Program-made: the position numbers and the translations under genes | Shown here: positions 6,834 to 14,497 of the stretch, in pieces | How the letters are laid out: each line of letters opens with the position of its first letter | Numbering within the stretch: the first letter of the stretch is position 1 | Source of the DNA: Deltaproteobacteria bacterium | GTDB taxonomy: Bacteria > Myxococcota_A > UBA9042 | NCBI GenBank assembly: GCA_020632665.1 | Contig: JACKFC010000054.1 | Location: 1-23,156 of the forward strand | Direction: 5' to 3' | DNA: 23,156 bases | The notes under the pieces: generated by a model | The model's database searches: none | What the model was told of the DNA's origin: nothing | The model's input: only the letters and a program-made list of their open reading frames with translations

Positions 6834-8027
6834 CTAGCGCGTCAGCACGGCGCGCAGGCCGAAGTGATCCGAGAGGCTGGACTCTTGGCTTCCCGCCGCG
6901 CCGGTGATCGTCACCTTGCCGTCGTGGATCCGGCTGGCGGTGGTCCCGCCAGAGAAGCCGCGCAGCGCGATATGGTCGATCGCCGAGCCCTCGCCACCCT
7001 TGTCCGCACCCGAGTCGACGAGGTTGTTGTCGCCGCAGAAGGTGCAGGTCGGGTTGCCGCCCTCGAGCCAAGCGTCGACGAAGCCGAGGCCGGTGATCTT
7101 CGCCCAGTTCGCCGGCATCTCGCCGGTCAGCTTGCCCGCGACCTCGGGGCCGCAGTTGAGGTCGCCGAGCAGCACGATCGCCGTGCCCGCCGCGGCGGTC
7201 TGGTCGATCCAGGCCCCCATCGCGTCGATCTGCTTGGCCTGCTCCTGCTCCCAACCGCCGAGCTTGCCGGTGTACTTCACCGACGAGAGGCCCGCGGTCA
7301 GGTGCGTGCAATAGACCTCCATCGCCGGCCGGCCCGCCGCCGCGTCGATCTTGCCGTGCAGCACCGCGCGCTGCACCAAGGTGCTGTCGAGCACCAACCG
7401 CTCCTTCTTCGCGAAGGGCACCTTCGACGCCAGCATCAGGCCGTGGTGGCCGCCCCAGGAGTAGTTGCCGCCGGCCTTGCCGCATTTCTCCAGCATGCCC
7501 TGCAGGGTCAGCGTGAGGTTGCCGGCGAGGCAGGTCAGGCAGGAGTCCGAGATCGCGGCGAGCTCGGCGCCGCACTTGCTCTGCACGCAGCCGACCAGGT
7601 TGGTGCTGCCGGCGCATTCCTTCTCCGCACAAGGCGCCAGGTCTTGCGTATCGCCGGCGGTGCAGGCGATCGGCAGGCCGGTCGTATCCTCTTCCATCGC
7701 GTCGACGTAGACGTGCGCGAAGCCCTTGGCCTCGAGCGCGGCCTCCATCGCGGCGACGTCGTCCGGCGTCCAGACTTCCTGCAGGCAGAGCACGTCGGCG
7801 TCGGTCGAGGCCGCGGCCTTGATCGCCTCGGGCTGACGCTCGGTCGAGAGCGGCACGAAGTTGTAGGCGAGTCCGACGTTCCAGGTCGCCACGGTCAGCT
7901 TCTCGCCCGTGTCCTCGGCATGACTGCCGCAGCCGGTCGCCGCCAGCGTCATCGCCGCCATCGCCATCATGGTCGCGAACAATCGAAGATTCATGCCGTT
8001 CATTCCCCTGTCGCCGCACTTGCGCAT
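6834..8027 (-). CDS. Endonuclease/exonuclease/phosphatase-family lipoprotein with Cys-rich insertion
   Basis: A 397-residue predicted lipoprotein (lipobox ending at C33). The EEP fold is clear: ATWNVG (N50), LCLQEVW (E84), CTHL (H242), LLGDLNC (D289, N291), IDHI (D351, H352) and SDHFG (D387, H388). Family members hydrolyse phosphodiesters in DNA, phosphoinositides or sphingomyelin; an extracytoplasmic phosphodiesterase or phosphatase is inferred. Unusually, residues 122-182 form an insertion with eight Cys, probably disulfide-bonded, between the Glu strand and the next core strand. The start at 8027 has GGAGG 5 nt upstream; ATGs at 8003 and 7994 are alternatives with poorer sites. It is the first gene of the leftward run, divergent from the small lipoprotein at 8171. 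Confidence 0.88.
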   Translation of the reverse strand: MRKCGDRGMNGMNLRLFATMMAMAAMTLAATGCGSHAEDTGEKLTVATWNVGLAYNFVPLSTERQPEAIKAAASTDADVLCLQEVWTPDDVAAMEAALEAKGFAHVYVDAMEEDTTGLPIACTAGDTQDLAPCAEKECAGSTNLVGCVQSKCGAELAAISDSCLTCLAGNLTLTLQGMLEKCGKAGGNYSWGGHHGLMLASKVPFAKKERLVLDSTLVQRAVLHGKIDAAAGRPAMEVYCTHLTAGLSSVKYTGKLGGWEQEQAKQIDAMGAWIDQTAAAGTAIVLLGDLNCGPEVAGKLTGEMPANWAKITGLGFVDAWLEGGNPTCTFCGDNNLVDSGADKGGEGSAIDHIALRGFSGGTTASRIHDGKVTITGAAGSQESSLSDHFGLRAVLTR

Positions 8028-8170
8028 CCTCGCCTCCAGCAGCACCCGCCCACACCGGGGGCCTCGCGCCGCGGCGCAGGATGTCCGCAAAAGATGGGGC
8101 TCGGCAAGTGTTTCCGGCTCCGCTATCGTGCAGCCGCCGCGGCCGGCCTGGCCGCTCCACCGAGGTCCGG

Positions 8171-8707
8171 ATGCCGCGATTCCGCGCCCACCACACCCTC
8201 CTGCCACTCGGGCTCGCGTTCGTGCTCGCTGCGTGCGACGAGCCCGCTTCGGCTCCTGCGCAGCCGGCGCCGCCTGCCGCCGCCGCCACGGTCGCCTTGA
8301 CCGAAGACGCTGCGGCCCGTGCTCTCGCCGCCCTCGCTGCGGCGCCGATCCCGGCGTGGGCACCGCAAGACCGATCGCTGCTGCGCGAGGCCACCGTGAC
8401 CTCCGGGCCGCGATGGGTCGCCATGACCATGCCGATCCCCGGCGCGACGCTCTACCTCGAAGGCAACGGCGATCATTTCGCCGCGCCCGAGGTCGATCCC
8501 GCGACCTTGCCGCCGGTGCCGACCTTCGCCGCGCCGCGCGTCTATGAGAACGAGGCGATCTGGCAGGCCGATTGGGTCGACGAGGAAGGATTCGCCTGGA
8601 CCCTGCACCTCGAGTGCGAAGACACGGTCCACGACCCGCGCTGCCAGGACGGCGCCGCCGTGACCGCCCTGCAGCAGAGCCTGCGCCGGGTGGAGGCGAC
8701 GCCATGA
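8171..8707 (+). CDS. Small lipoprotein of unknown function
   Basis: A 178-residue protein with a lipoprotein signal (basic MPRFR, hydrophobic core, lipobox LAAC at residue 22) and an Ala/Pro spacer. The mature part has about 115 residues with many aromatic and acidic residues (EAIWQADWVDEEGFAWTLHL) and a lone Cys pair; I recognise no family. Frame extension to 8081 is possible but would bury the signal peptide, so ATG 8171 is chosen. Its stop overlaps the start of the LytM gene (ATGA), indicating translational coupling; it may assist or inhibit that peptidase. The pair is divergent from the EEP lipoprotein, with about 140 nt between. Confidence 0.75.
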   Translation: MPRFRAHHTLLPLGLAFVLAACDEPASAPAQPAPPAAAATVALTEDAAARALAALAAAPIPAWAPQDRSLLREATVTSGPRWVAMTMPIPGATLYLEGNGDHFAAPEVDPATLPPVPTFAAPRVYENEAIWQADWVDEEGFAWTLHLECEDTVHDPRCQDGAAVTALQQSLRRVEATP

Positions 8708-10557
8708 CGCGCCTCCTCTCGCGGGCGGCCCTGATCCTGGGCCTGGTCGTGGCGCTCGGCGCGCTCGCCGCGCCGCTCGCCGCCTTCGCCTTCACCTACC
8801 AACCCGCAGGCACGCTGAAGTCCGGCTCCGGCACCGGCCACAAGACGAGCACCAACTGGGCGCCGGGCATGCGCTTCCCGATCAAGGACGCGCCGGCCTA
8901 CCTCAACAGCCAAGTCTACGGCAACGGCGGCGTCTACGGCCCCGGCGGCGGCCAATGCGACAAGGCCAATTTCTCCTACCCGTGGTGGGACAACTACTGC
9001 GAGAAGCGCTCGTGGACGATGCCGCTCTGCCCATCGGGCAAAGGTCACCAGGGCCAGGACATGCGGGCGACCACCTGCGAGAAGAACAAATGGTGGACCG
9101 TGGCGACCGTCAGCGGGACCATCACCAGCATCGGCACCTATTCGGTCTACCTCAAGGGCAACGACGGCCGCACCCACCGCTACCTGCACCTGCAGAAGGC
9201 GAGCTTGCAGGTCAAAGTCGGCTCCAAGGTCAGCAAAGGGCAGCTGATCGGCAAGGTGAGCAACGAATTCGGCGGCACGCCGACCAGCGTCCACCTGCAC
9301 TTCGACCTGATCGCCTCGGTCTCCGGCATCGGCACGACCTACGTCAGCCCCTACAACGCGCTCGTCGAGAGCTACAAAGCGCTGATCGGGCCGCCGCCGC
9401 CGACCTGTGACGCCGCGGCCTGCGCCGCCAAGTCCAGCTGCGGCGCGTGGTCGGCCTGCGGTGGCTTCTCCGACGCCTGCGACGAGAGCGGCAGCCGCAG
9501 CCGCACCTGCACGACCTACGCCTGCTCGGCGGGCAGCTGCACATCGAGCAGCAAGACCGAGACCGGCGCCTGCTCGCGCGATACCGACGGCAAAGAGGTC
9601 GCGCCGTGGTCGGGCTGGGGCAGCTGCGGTGGCTTCGCCGACACCTGCGACGAATCCGGCAACCAATCGCGCAGCCGCAATGTCTGCAAGGCCGGCAAGG
9701 CGGTCGCCGAATCGCAGCAGCAGGCCTGCACGATCGACACCGACGGCAAGCAGGTGAAGCCGTGGTCTTCGTGGAGCACGTGCGCCGGCTTCGACGATGC
9801 GTGCGACAGCAGCGGCAGCCAGGAGCGCAGCCGCCAAGTGTGCAAGGCCGGCAAGGCGGCGCCCGAGCAACAGCAGCAGGCCTGCACGGTGTCGACCGAC
9901 GGCAAGCAGCTGCAACCCTGGGGAGCGTGGGGTGTCTGCGCCGGCTTCGGCAGCCTCTGCGGCGAGGTCGGCAGCCAGCAGCGCAGCCGCTCGGTTTGCA
10001 AGGGCGACGCGCCCTCGACCGAGACCGCGTCGCGGGCCTGCGAGATCGACAAGGACGGCATCGAGACCGAGCCTTACGGGCCGTGGTCGGTGTGTCTGCA
10101 CGGCGAGGATCCGTGCAAGGGCGTCCGCACCCGCAAGCGCAAGATCTGCAAGGCCGGCGCCGAGGTGGCGCAGAGCCAGAGCGAGCCCTGCCAGGGTGCC
10201 GGTTGTGGGGCCGCGGGTGGCGTCGACGGCGGCAGCGGCGAACCGGGCGGCGCGCTGGACGTGAGCGTCGCGGGCGGCGACGCGGCCAGCAGCGAGGACA
10301 CGGCCGTGACGGTCGACGATCGCGACACGGCGAGCTCCGGCGACGGTGGCGTCGTGGGGCCGGATGCCGCGGCAGGCGCCGACGCGGGGGCCGTCGTGCC
10401 GCCGCCAGCGTCGCCGAGTGGCTGCCAGGCGTCGCCGACGCGCGGGGCGGCGCCGACCGGAGGCGCGCTCGCGCTGCTGGCCATGCTCCTGCTCGCGACG
10501 CTGCGTCGACGCAGGGAGAAAATCCCTTGCGCCGGACCCGACACCCGCGCACCCTGA
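8704..10557 (+). CDS. Secreted M23 (LytM) peptidase with TSP1-like repeats and MYXO-CTERM tag
   Basis: A 617-residue protein: signal peptide (1-30); M23 peptidase domain (about 105-225) with metal ligands H115 and D119 (GHQGQD) and H197, H199 (VHLHFD); five thrombospondin type 1-like repeats (246-496); a Gly/Asp/Ser linker; then Cys, a hydrophobic segment (ALALLAMLLLA) and RRRR near the C terminus. M23 enzymes cut peptidoglycan cross-links or Gly-rich peptides. The ending is a MYXO-CTERM-like signal, which in Myxococcota directs surface anchoring after processing; here one Cys rather than the common doublet is seen, and about 13 residues follow the Arg cluster. TSP1 repeats usually bind proteins or glycans. 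It overlaps the upstream lipoprotein by 4 nt. Confidence 0.9.
   Translation: MTRLLSRAALILGLVVALGALAAPLAAFAFTYQPAGTLKSGSGTGHKTSTNWAPGMRFPIKDAPAYLNSQVYGNGGVYGPGGGQCDKANFSYPWWDNYCEKRSWTMPLCPSGKGHQGQDMRATTCEKNKWWTVATVSGTITSIGTYSVYLKGNDGRTHRYLHLQKASLQVKVGSKVSKGQLIGKVSNEFGGTPTSVHLHFDLIASVSGIGTTYVSPYNALVESYKALIGPPPPTCDAAACAAKSSCGAWSACGGFSDACDESGSRSRTCTTYACSAGSCTSSSKTETGACSRDTDGKEVAPWSGWGSCGGFADTCDESGNQSRSRNVCKAGKAVAESQQQACTIDTDGKQVKPWSSWSTCAGFDDACDSSGSQERSRQVCKAGKAAPEQQQQACTVSTDGKQLQPWGAWGVCAGFGSLCGEVGSQQRSRSVCKGDAPSTETASRACEIDKDGIETEPYGPWSVCLHGEDPCKGVRTRKRKICKAGAEVAQSQSEPCQGAGCGAAGGVDGGSGEPGGALDVSVAGGDAASSEDTAVTVDDRDTASSGDGGVVGPDAAAGADAGAVVPPPASPSGCQASPTRGAAPTGGALALLAMLLLATLRRRREKIPCAGPDTRAP
9439..10191 (+). 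repeat. Tandem thrombospondin type 1-like repeats
   Basis: Five units of roughly 50 codons each hold W-(S/G)-x-W-x-x-C near the start, a G(S/N)xxRSR or KGVRTRKR segment and a closing Cys. The DNA is similar too: TGCAAGGCCGGCAAGGCGG occurs twice (around 9680 and 9840) and a shorter form near 10145, suggesting growth by duplication. Confidence 0.75.
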
Positions 10558-10593
10558 ACGGGCGATCCCCCTCCCCAGCCCAGGGAGGACCAG

Positions 10594-11658
10594 ATGTCGG
10601 AGAGCCCCACCGACCGCCGCAGCGCGCACCGACGCGCCCTCGCAACCGCAGTCATCCTCCGCACCGGCGAACAGCCCGAGCGGGTTCATACACTCGACGT
10701 CAGCGCCACCGGCGGCTTCGTCGTCACCCAGCGGCCCAGGCCGGCGGGACAGGTCGTCCACCTGCTCTTCCGGGTTCCGGGTGCCGATGATTGGCGCGTC
10801 GAGGTCCGCGCGCTCGTGGTTCGCGTCGTCGGGTTGGGCACGCGTGAGCCCGGGATGGGCGTGCTCTGGCTGGAGGCGCGTTGCTCCGCCGGCGTCGCGC
10901 CGCTCTGTGCCTTCCTCCGCGACGTCGCCGGGCTCGGCCCCTCGGCCCTGCACGAGATCCGCGGCAGTCGCTACCTCTTCGCCGCCGCCGAGCGGCTGCA
11001 AGGCGCGCTGCGTGCGCCGGCACCCGTCGCTGCCGTCTCCAGCGCGGCCCTGACTCCGGACCACGCGCCGACCGAGACCATCGGCTTCCGCGACAGCCTG
11101 GCCTTCGGCGCCCGCCGCCTCAGCCGCAGCCGCAGCTCGCGCTCGCGGATGCGCCGTGCCTCCGCGATCCGCAAGCTCGACCAACGCGAAGAGAGCCGGC
11201 CGATCGGCGGTTCGCGCCAGACGCCACCGCCAGAATCTGCCGCCGCCGCTGCGAGTGCGCGAGCGCTGCAGGCCGAGCTCGCCTCGTTGCAGGCCCAGCT
11301 CGCTCGCCCCCGCGGCAACACCGCCGTCGCCGAGGCGCCGCGTTCCGCACCGGACCGCCCCCCCGCGGTCGATCCCGCCGCAGCCGCCGCAGCCCGGCCC
11401 GCACCCGTCGCGTCCGCCGTTCCGCCGACGCCACAGCCGCCGGCCGCGCCGCCACCGCAGCCGCCGCAGTCCGAGCGCTCGCTGCTCCGCAAGCTGACGT
11501 CGATCACCGGCCGGCTGCTCGAGCGTCGGAATCAGGACCTGCAGCAGGGCGTCGGCGCCGTCTCGCCCGACGGTCGCTTCTACGCGCCGGGCCAGGGCGC
11601 GATCCCGGACGACGCCGAGCCCCTGCCGCGCGAGCGCCTCCGCAAGACCACGCCGTAG
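10594..11658 (+). CDS. PilZ-domain protein with Arg/Ser-rich and Ala/Pro-rich tail
   Basis: A 354-residue protein. Residues 5-110 form a PilZ domain with both c-di-GMP motifs intact: RxxxR (R9-R13) and DxSxxGG (D35-V-S37-A-T-G40-G41). Next come a stretch rich in Arg and Ser (about 170-200), a short probable coiled coil (ARALQAELASLQAQLAR), a long Pro/Ala linker, and a basic helical segment (SERSLLRKLTSITGRLLERR). The ATG has GGGAGG 5 nt upstream. It is expected to be a cytoplasmic effector that changes partner when c-di-GMP binds; the partner is unknown. It ends 7 nt from the stop of the convergent pilin gene, so a role in pilus or motility control is tempting but only suggested by position. 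Confidence 0.88.
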   Translation: MSESPTDRRSAHRRALATAVILRTGEQPERVHTLDVSATGGFVVTQRPRPAGQVVHLLFRVPGADDWRVEVRALVVRVVGLGTREPGMGVLWLEARCSAGVAPLCAFLRDVAGLGPSALHEIRGSRYLFAAAERLQGALRAPAPVAAVSSAALTPDHAPTETIGFRDSLAFGARRLSRSRSSRSRMRRASAIRKLDQREESRPIGGSRQTPPPESAAAAASARALQAELASLQAQLARPRGNTAVAEAPRSAPDRPPAVDPAAAAAARPAPVASAVPPTPQPPAAPPPQPPQSERSLLRKLTSITGRLLERRNQDLQQGVGAVSPDGRFYAPGQGAIPDDAEPLPRERLRKTTP

Positions 11659-11665
11659 TCGCGGG

Positions 11666-12229
11666 CTACTCGGTCTCTTGGTCGCGAAAGAGCGCCGGCG
11701 AGCCGACCGCGTTGCATTCGTGGTAGGTCGCCTGCGGATCGCCGGTCCCGACCAGCTGGAAGGTCGAGAAGATGCCGTCGCAGTCGAGGTCGGCGTTGGC
11801 TTCGGCGGTGAACTTCGCCGTCGACAGCGTGCCCGACGAGTTGAAGTGGTATTGGAAATAATGCTCGTCGGTGATGCCGAATTTCAGCGCCGACCAGGTC
11901 GCGTTGTTCCACGACGAGAGCGACGAATCACAGCGATCGTCGCCGTTGCCGTCGATATTGCAGCAGCCCGAGCCGACGGGTGTGGTGCCGACGAATTCCG
12001 GGAAGCGGCAGTGCAGGTTCTCCATCGTGCCCTTCTTCAGACGCGGCGTGGCGTAATAGGCGAACGCGCCCTTCTTGATGGTGTCGAGGCTCTGGTTGGC
12101 CTCCGCGGTCTTCGCCGAACGCATGTATTTGGTGAACTGCGGCACCGCGACAACGGCGAGGATGGCGATGATCGCCACCACGATCATCAACTCGATCAGG
12201 GTGAAGCCGCGAGAGAGGCGGGTCGTCAT
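11666..12229 (-). CDS. Type IV pilin (PilA-like)
   Basis: A 187-residue class III prepilin. A short leader ends MTTRLSRG, and cleavage by prepilin peptidase between G8 and F9 leaves FTLIELMIVVAIIAILA with the conserved Glu5 (E13). Length and full globular domain fit a major pilin rather than a pseudopilin fragment. The head has a CC pair and an Asp-rich loop (DGNGDDRCD) that may bind Ca, and another Cys near the end. GGAG lies 7 nt before the ATG; the longer frame to 12469 lacks coding character and would destroy the leader. A perfect sigma-54 promoter lies 43 nt upstream, as for pilA in Myxococcus and Pseudomonas. No other pil genes are in the window, so PilA identity is likely but not proven. 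Confidence 0.9.
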   Translation of the reverse strand: MTTRLSRGFTLIELMIVVAIIAILAVVAVPQFTKYMRSAKTAEANQSLDTIKKGAFAYYATPRLKKGTMENLHCRFPEFVGTTPVGSGCCNIDGNGDDRCDSSLSSWNNATWSALKFGITDEHYFQYHFNSSGTLSTAKFTAEANADLDCDGIFSTFQLVGTGDPQATYHECNAVGSPALFRDQETE

Positions 12230-12271
12230 GGGCGTACTCCGGTGCGGGGGGACCGCTCCGCGGAGGGTTGG

Positions 12272-12287
12272 TGCAAGGCGTGTGCCG
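12272..12287 (-). promoter_or_regulatory. Sigma-54 promoter of the pilin gene
   Basis: The leftward strand reads CGGCAC-ACGCC-TTGCA, matching the -24/-12 consensus YGGCAC-N5-TTGCW, with exactly 10 bp between the GG and GC. Transcription should start near 12260, leaving a 5' leader of about 30 nt that holds the ribosome site. Confidence 0.85.
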
Positions 12288-12366
12288 TCAAGCGACACGT
12301 CGGGTAAATGGCTTGGAATCGAATAGGAATCGGAGTCAACGCGAGGCCGCCCTGGCCGCCGCGATG

Positions 12367-12391
12367 TGACATATTGCGGCGCGAGCTGACA
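12367..12391 (-). promoter_or_regulatory. Candidate upstream activator site for the sigma-54 promoter
   Basis: TGTCA (leftward strand) occurs at 12367-12371 and 12387-12391, exactly 20 bp (two helical turns) apart and about 80-120 bp upstream of the sigma-54 promoter, the usual enhancer distance. PilR of Pseudomonas binds sites containing TGTC. The assignment is inference from word, spacing and place. Confidence 0.45.
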
Positions 12392-12489
12392 AAAAACGGC
12401 ACCCGCGTCGCACGAGCCAGGGGGTTGCAGCGCGGGGCGTCGGGCCTTAGCTATGGCCGAGGCAGCCACGTGGCGCGGCAGGAGCGAAG

Positions 12490-13809
12490 ATGACGGTCGA
12501 TCGGAGTTGGCAAGATCGCTACGCAGCGAAGGTCTGCACGGCGCAGCAGGCGGTCGCGATGCTCTCGCCGGGGCGCCGGCTGTTCATCGGTTCGGGCGCA
12601 GCCGAGCCCGTGGCGTTGGTCGAGGCGCTGGTCCAGCACGGCAACCACTTGCGGGGCAACGAGATCGTTCACCTGCTGACGCTCGGCCCGGCGCCCTACG
12701 TCGCGCCCGGTTTGGAGGAGCGCTTCCGCCACACGGCGTTCTTCATCGGCGCCAACGTTCGCGAGGCGGTCGCGGCGGGTCGGGCCGACTTCATGCCCGT
12801 CTTTCTCTCCGAGATTCCAGCGCTGATCCGTGGTGGCGGCTGTGCCGTGGACGTCGCGCTGATCAGCGTCTCGCAGCCCGACGTTCACGGCTACGTCAGC
12901 CTCGGCGTCTCGGTCGACATCGTCCGCGCGGCGGTCGATTCGGCGCGGCTGATCATCGCCGAGGTCAACCCACAGATGCCGCGCACCCTCGGCGACTCGA
13001 CGCTGCACGTGCGTGATCTGGCGGCGATGGTGCCGGTCGACCGGCCCTTGCCCGAGGCGCCGCCCGAGGCGCTCGACGACGTCTGTCGCGCGATCGGTCG
13101 CAACGTGGCGCAGCTGATCCCACACGGCGCGACGCTGCAGATGGGCATCGGCCGCATCCCCGACGCCGTCCTCGCGGCGCTGGCGCACCACGTCGACCTC
13201 GGCGTGCACACCGAGATGTTCAGCGACGGCGTGATGGATCTCGCGATCGCGGGCGTCATCAACGGCCGGCGGAAGACCTTCAATCCCGGTAAGATCGTGA
13301 CCTCCTTCATCATCGGCAGCGAACGCCTCTACCGCTGGGTCCATGACAACCCCGCGGTCGAGATGCGCCCCACCGAGTTCACCAACGACCCGCACCGCAT
13401 CGCCCGGCACGAGCGCATGGTCGCGATCAACTCGGCGATCGCGGTCGATCTCACCGGCCAAGTCGCGGCAGACACCGTCCGCGGCCGCTTCTTCTCCGGC
13501 ATCGGCGGCCAGGTCGACTTCATCCGCGGCGCCGCGCGCGCCCCGGACGGCGTGCCGGTGATCGCGCTGCCCTCGACCGCCAAGGACGGCCAGGTCAGCC
13601 GCATCCAAGCGACCTTCGAGGCCGGTACCGGCGTCGTCACCTCGCGCGGCGACGTGCATTGGGTCGTCACCGAATATGGCGCGGTCAACCTCTGGGGCAA
13701 ATCGATCCGGCAGCGGACCGAGGCGCTGATCGGCATCGCGCACCCGGACTTCCGCGCCGAGCTGCGCTCCGAGGCGGTGGCGCGCCGCTACGTCTTCGTT
13801 GCAGACTGA
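12490..13809 (+). CDS. Acetyl-CoA hydrolase/transferase family (4-hydroxybutyrate-type CoA-transferase)
   Basis: A 439-residue class I CoA-transferase of the Cat1/Cat2/acetyl-CoA hydrolase family, full length. The catalytic Glu, which forms a glutamyl-CoA thioester, is E242 in HTEMFSDG. The segment GIGRIPDAV (219-227) and the late GRFFSGIGGQVDF segment with NLWGKS are family hallmarks. It would move CoA between short acyl groups such as acetate, butyrate or 4-hydroxybutyrate in the cytoplasm; the sequence does not settle the acceptor. AGGAG lies 5 nt before ATG. It is divergent from the pilin gene and 4 nt upstream of the YiiX-like lipoprotein gene, with which it may share a transcript, though no shared role is evident. 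Confidence 0.9.
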   Translation: MTVDRSWQDRYAAKVCTAQQAVAMLSPGRRLFIGSGAAEPVALVEALVQHGNHLRGNEIVHLLTLGPAPYVAPGLEERFRHTAFFIGANVREAVAAGRADFMPVFLSEIPALIRGGGCAVDVALISVSQPDVHGYVSLGVSVDIVRAAVDSARLIIAEVNPQMPRTLGDSTLHVRDLAAMVPVDRPLPEAPPEALDDVCRAIGRNVAQLIPHGATLQMGIGRIPDAVLAALAHHVDLGVHTEMFSDGVMDLAIAGVINGRRKTFNPGKIVTSFIIGSERLYRWVHDNPAVEMRPTEFTNDPHRIARHERMVAINSAIAVDLTGQVAADTVRGRFFSGIGGQVDFIRGAARAPDGVPVIALPSTAKDGQVSRIQATFEAGTGVVTSRGDVHWVVTEYGAVNLWGKSIRQRTEALIGIAHPDFRAELRSEAVARRYVFVAD

Positions 13810-13813
13810 GCCG

Positions 13814-14497
13814 ATGAAAGCGCCCGCTCTGCTCCTGCTGCTCGCCCTCGCCGTCACGACCAGCGCCTGCGCCGGCGCCGAAGCCCTGCGCCGCAAAGAG
13901 GGCCCGGCCTACCGCGCCGAGACCCACTCCTGGCACCACCTCGTGCAGCGGCACGGCCGCAACGGCGATTGGCTCGTGGTCCGTGGCTACCACCGGGGCG
14001 ACGACGTCGTCGCCGTCGCGACCAACGCGCCGCTCTCGCACGCGGTGATCCTCGATCACGACGCCGGCGAGATCATCGAGGCCGTCGGGGACGGCGTTCG
14101 GGTCGCGCCGCTCGGCACGTTGCTGCGTGAGTCACATCGGGTGCAGCTGATCCGCCCCGAGGGCTGGACGCGCGGGCGCGGCGCCGAGGCGGTCCGGCGG
14201 GCCCGCAGCCAGGTCGGCAAGGGCTACGACTTCCTCGGCATCGTCGGCGCGCCGGACAAGAACCGCTGGTATTGCAGCGAGCTCGCGGCCTGGAGCATGG
14301 GCGTGCCGGTCGACAAGCTCGGCGCCTGGCACGTCCTGCACCCCAAGGACCTGCACCGCAAGGGCGCGCTGCTCTTCGATTCCGGCAGCCGCGACGGCGT
14401 CCCCGATCAGCTCCCGGCGTCGTCGCCCGCCGACGTGCCCGGCTCAGACGCCAGCAGCACGCCGACGGCGACGCAGAGCGGCACCGTCGGTCCGTAG
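13814..14497 (+). CDS. YiiX-like permuted papain-fold lipoprotein
   Basis: A 227-residue lipoprotein (lipobox TSAC, lipidated C19). The mature part resembles YiiX/YaeF-type permuted NlpC/P60 enzymes (PF05708-like): GDWLVVRG (51-58), a His in LSHAVI (H76), GYDFLGIVG (137-145) and WYCSELAAW with candidate nucleophile C154 and E156. The fold has the His before the Cys, as in the permuted group; members are thought to be amidases or peptidases acting on lipids or the cell envelope. Start ATG 13814 follows the CoA-transferase stop by 4 nt. The last 30 residues (from 14407) are low complexity and overlap the end of the convergent O-antigen ligase-like gene by 91 nt, so this tail may be recent or dispensable. 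Confidence 0.78.
   Translation: MKAPALLLLLALAVTTSACAGAEALRRKEGPAYRAETHSWHHLVQRHGRNGDWLVVRGYHRGDDVVAVATNAPLSHAVILDHDAGEIIEAVGDGVRVAPLGTLLRESHRVQLIRPEGWTRGRGAEAVRRARSQVGKGYDFLGIVGAPDKNRWYCSELAAWSMGVPVDKLGAWHVLHPKDLHRKGALLFDSGSRDGVPDQLPASSPADVPGSDASSTPTATQSGTVGP

Noticed and set aside
6834..8795. The long leftward frame up to 8795 as one 653-aa protein
   Set aside because: The part above 8027 is antisense to two well-supported rightward genes, lacks protein character and would bury the lipoprotein signal.
8542..11184. An 880-aa leftward frame opposite the LytM and PilZ genes
   Set aside because: Ala/Arg/Gly-rich shadow of high-GC coding sequence; the other strand carries clear motifs and start sites.
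11666..12469. A 267-aa form of the pilin
   Set aside because: It would cross the sigma-54 promoter and add about 80 residues before a prepilin leader that must be at the N terminus.
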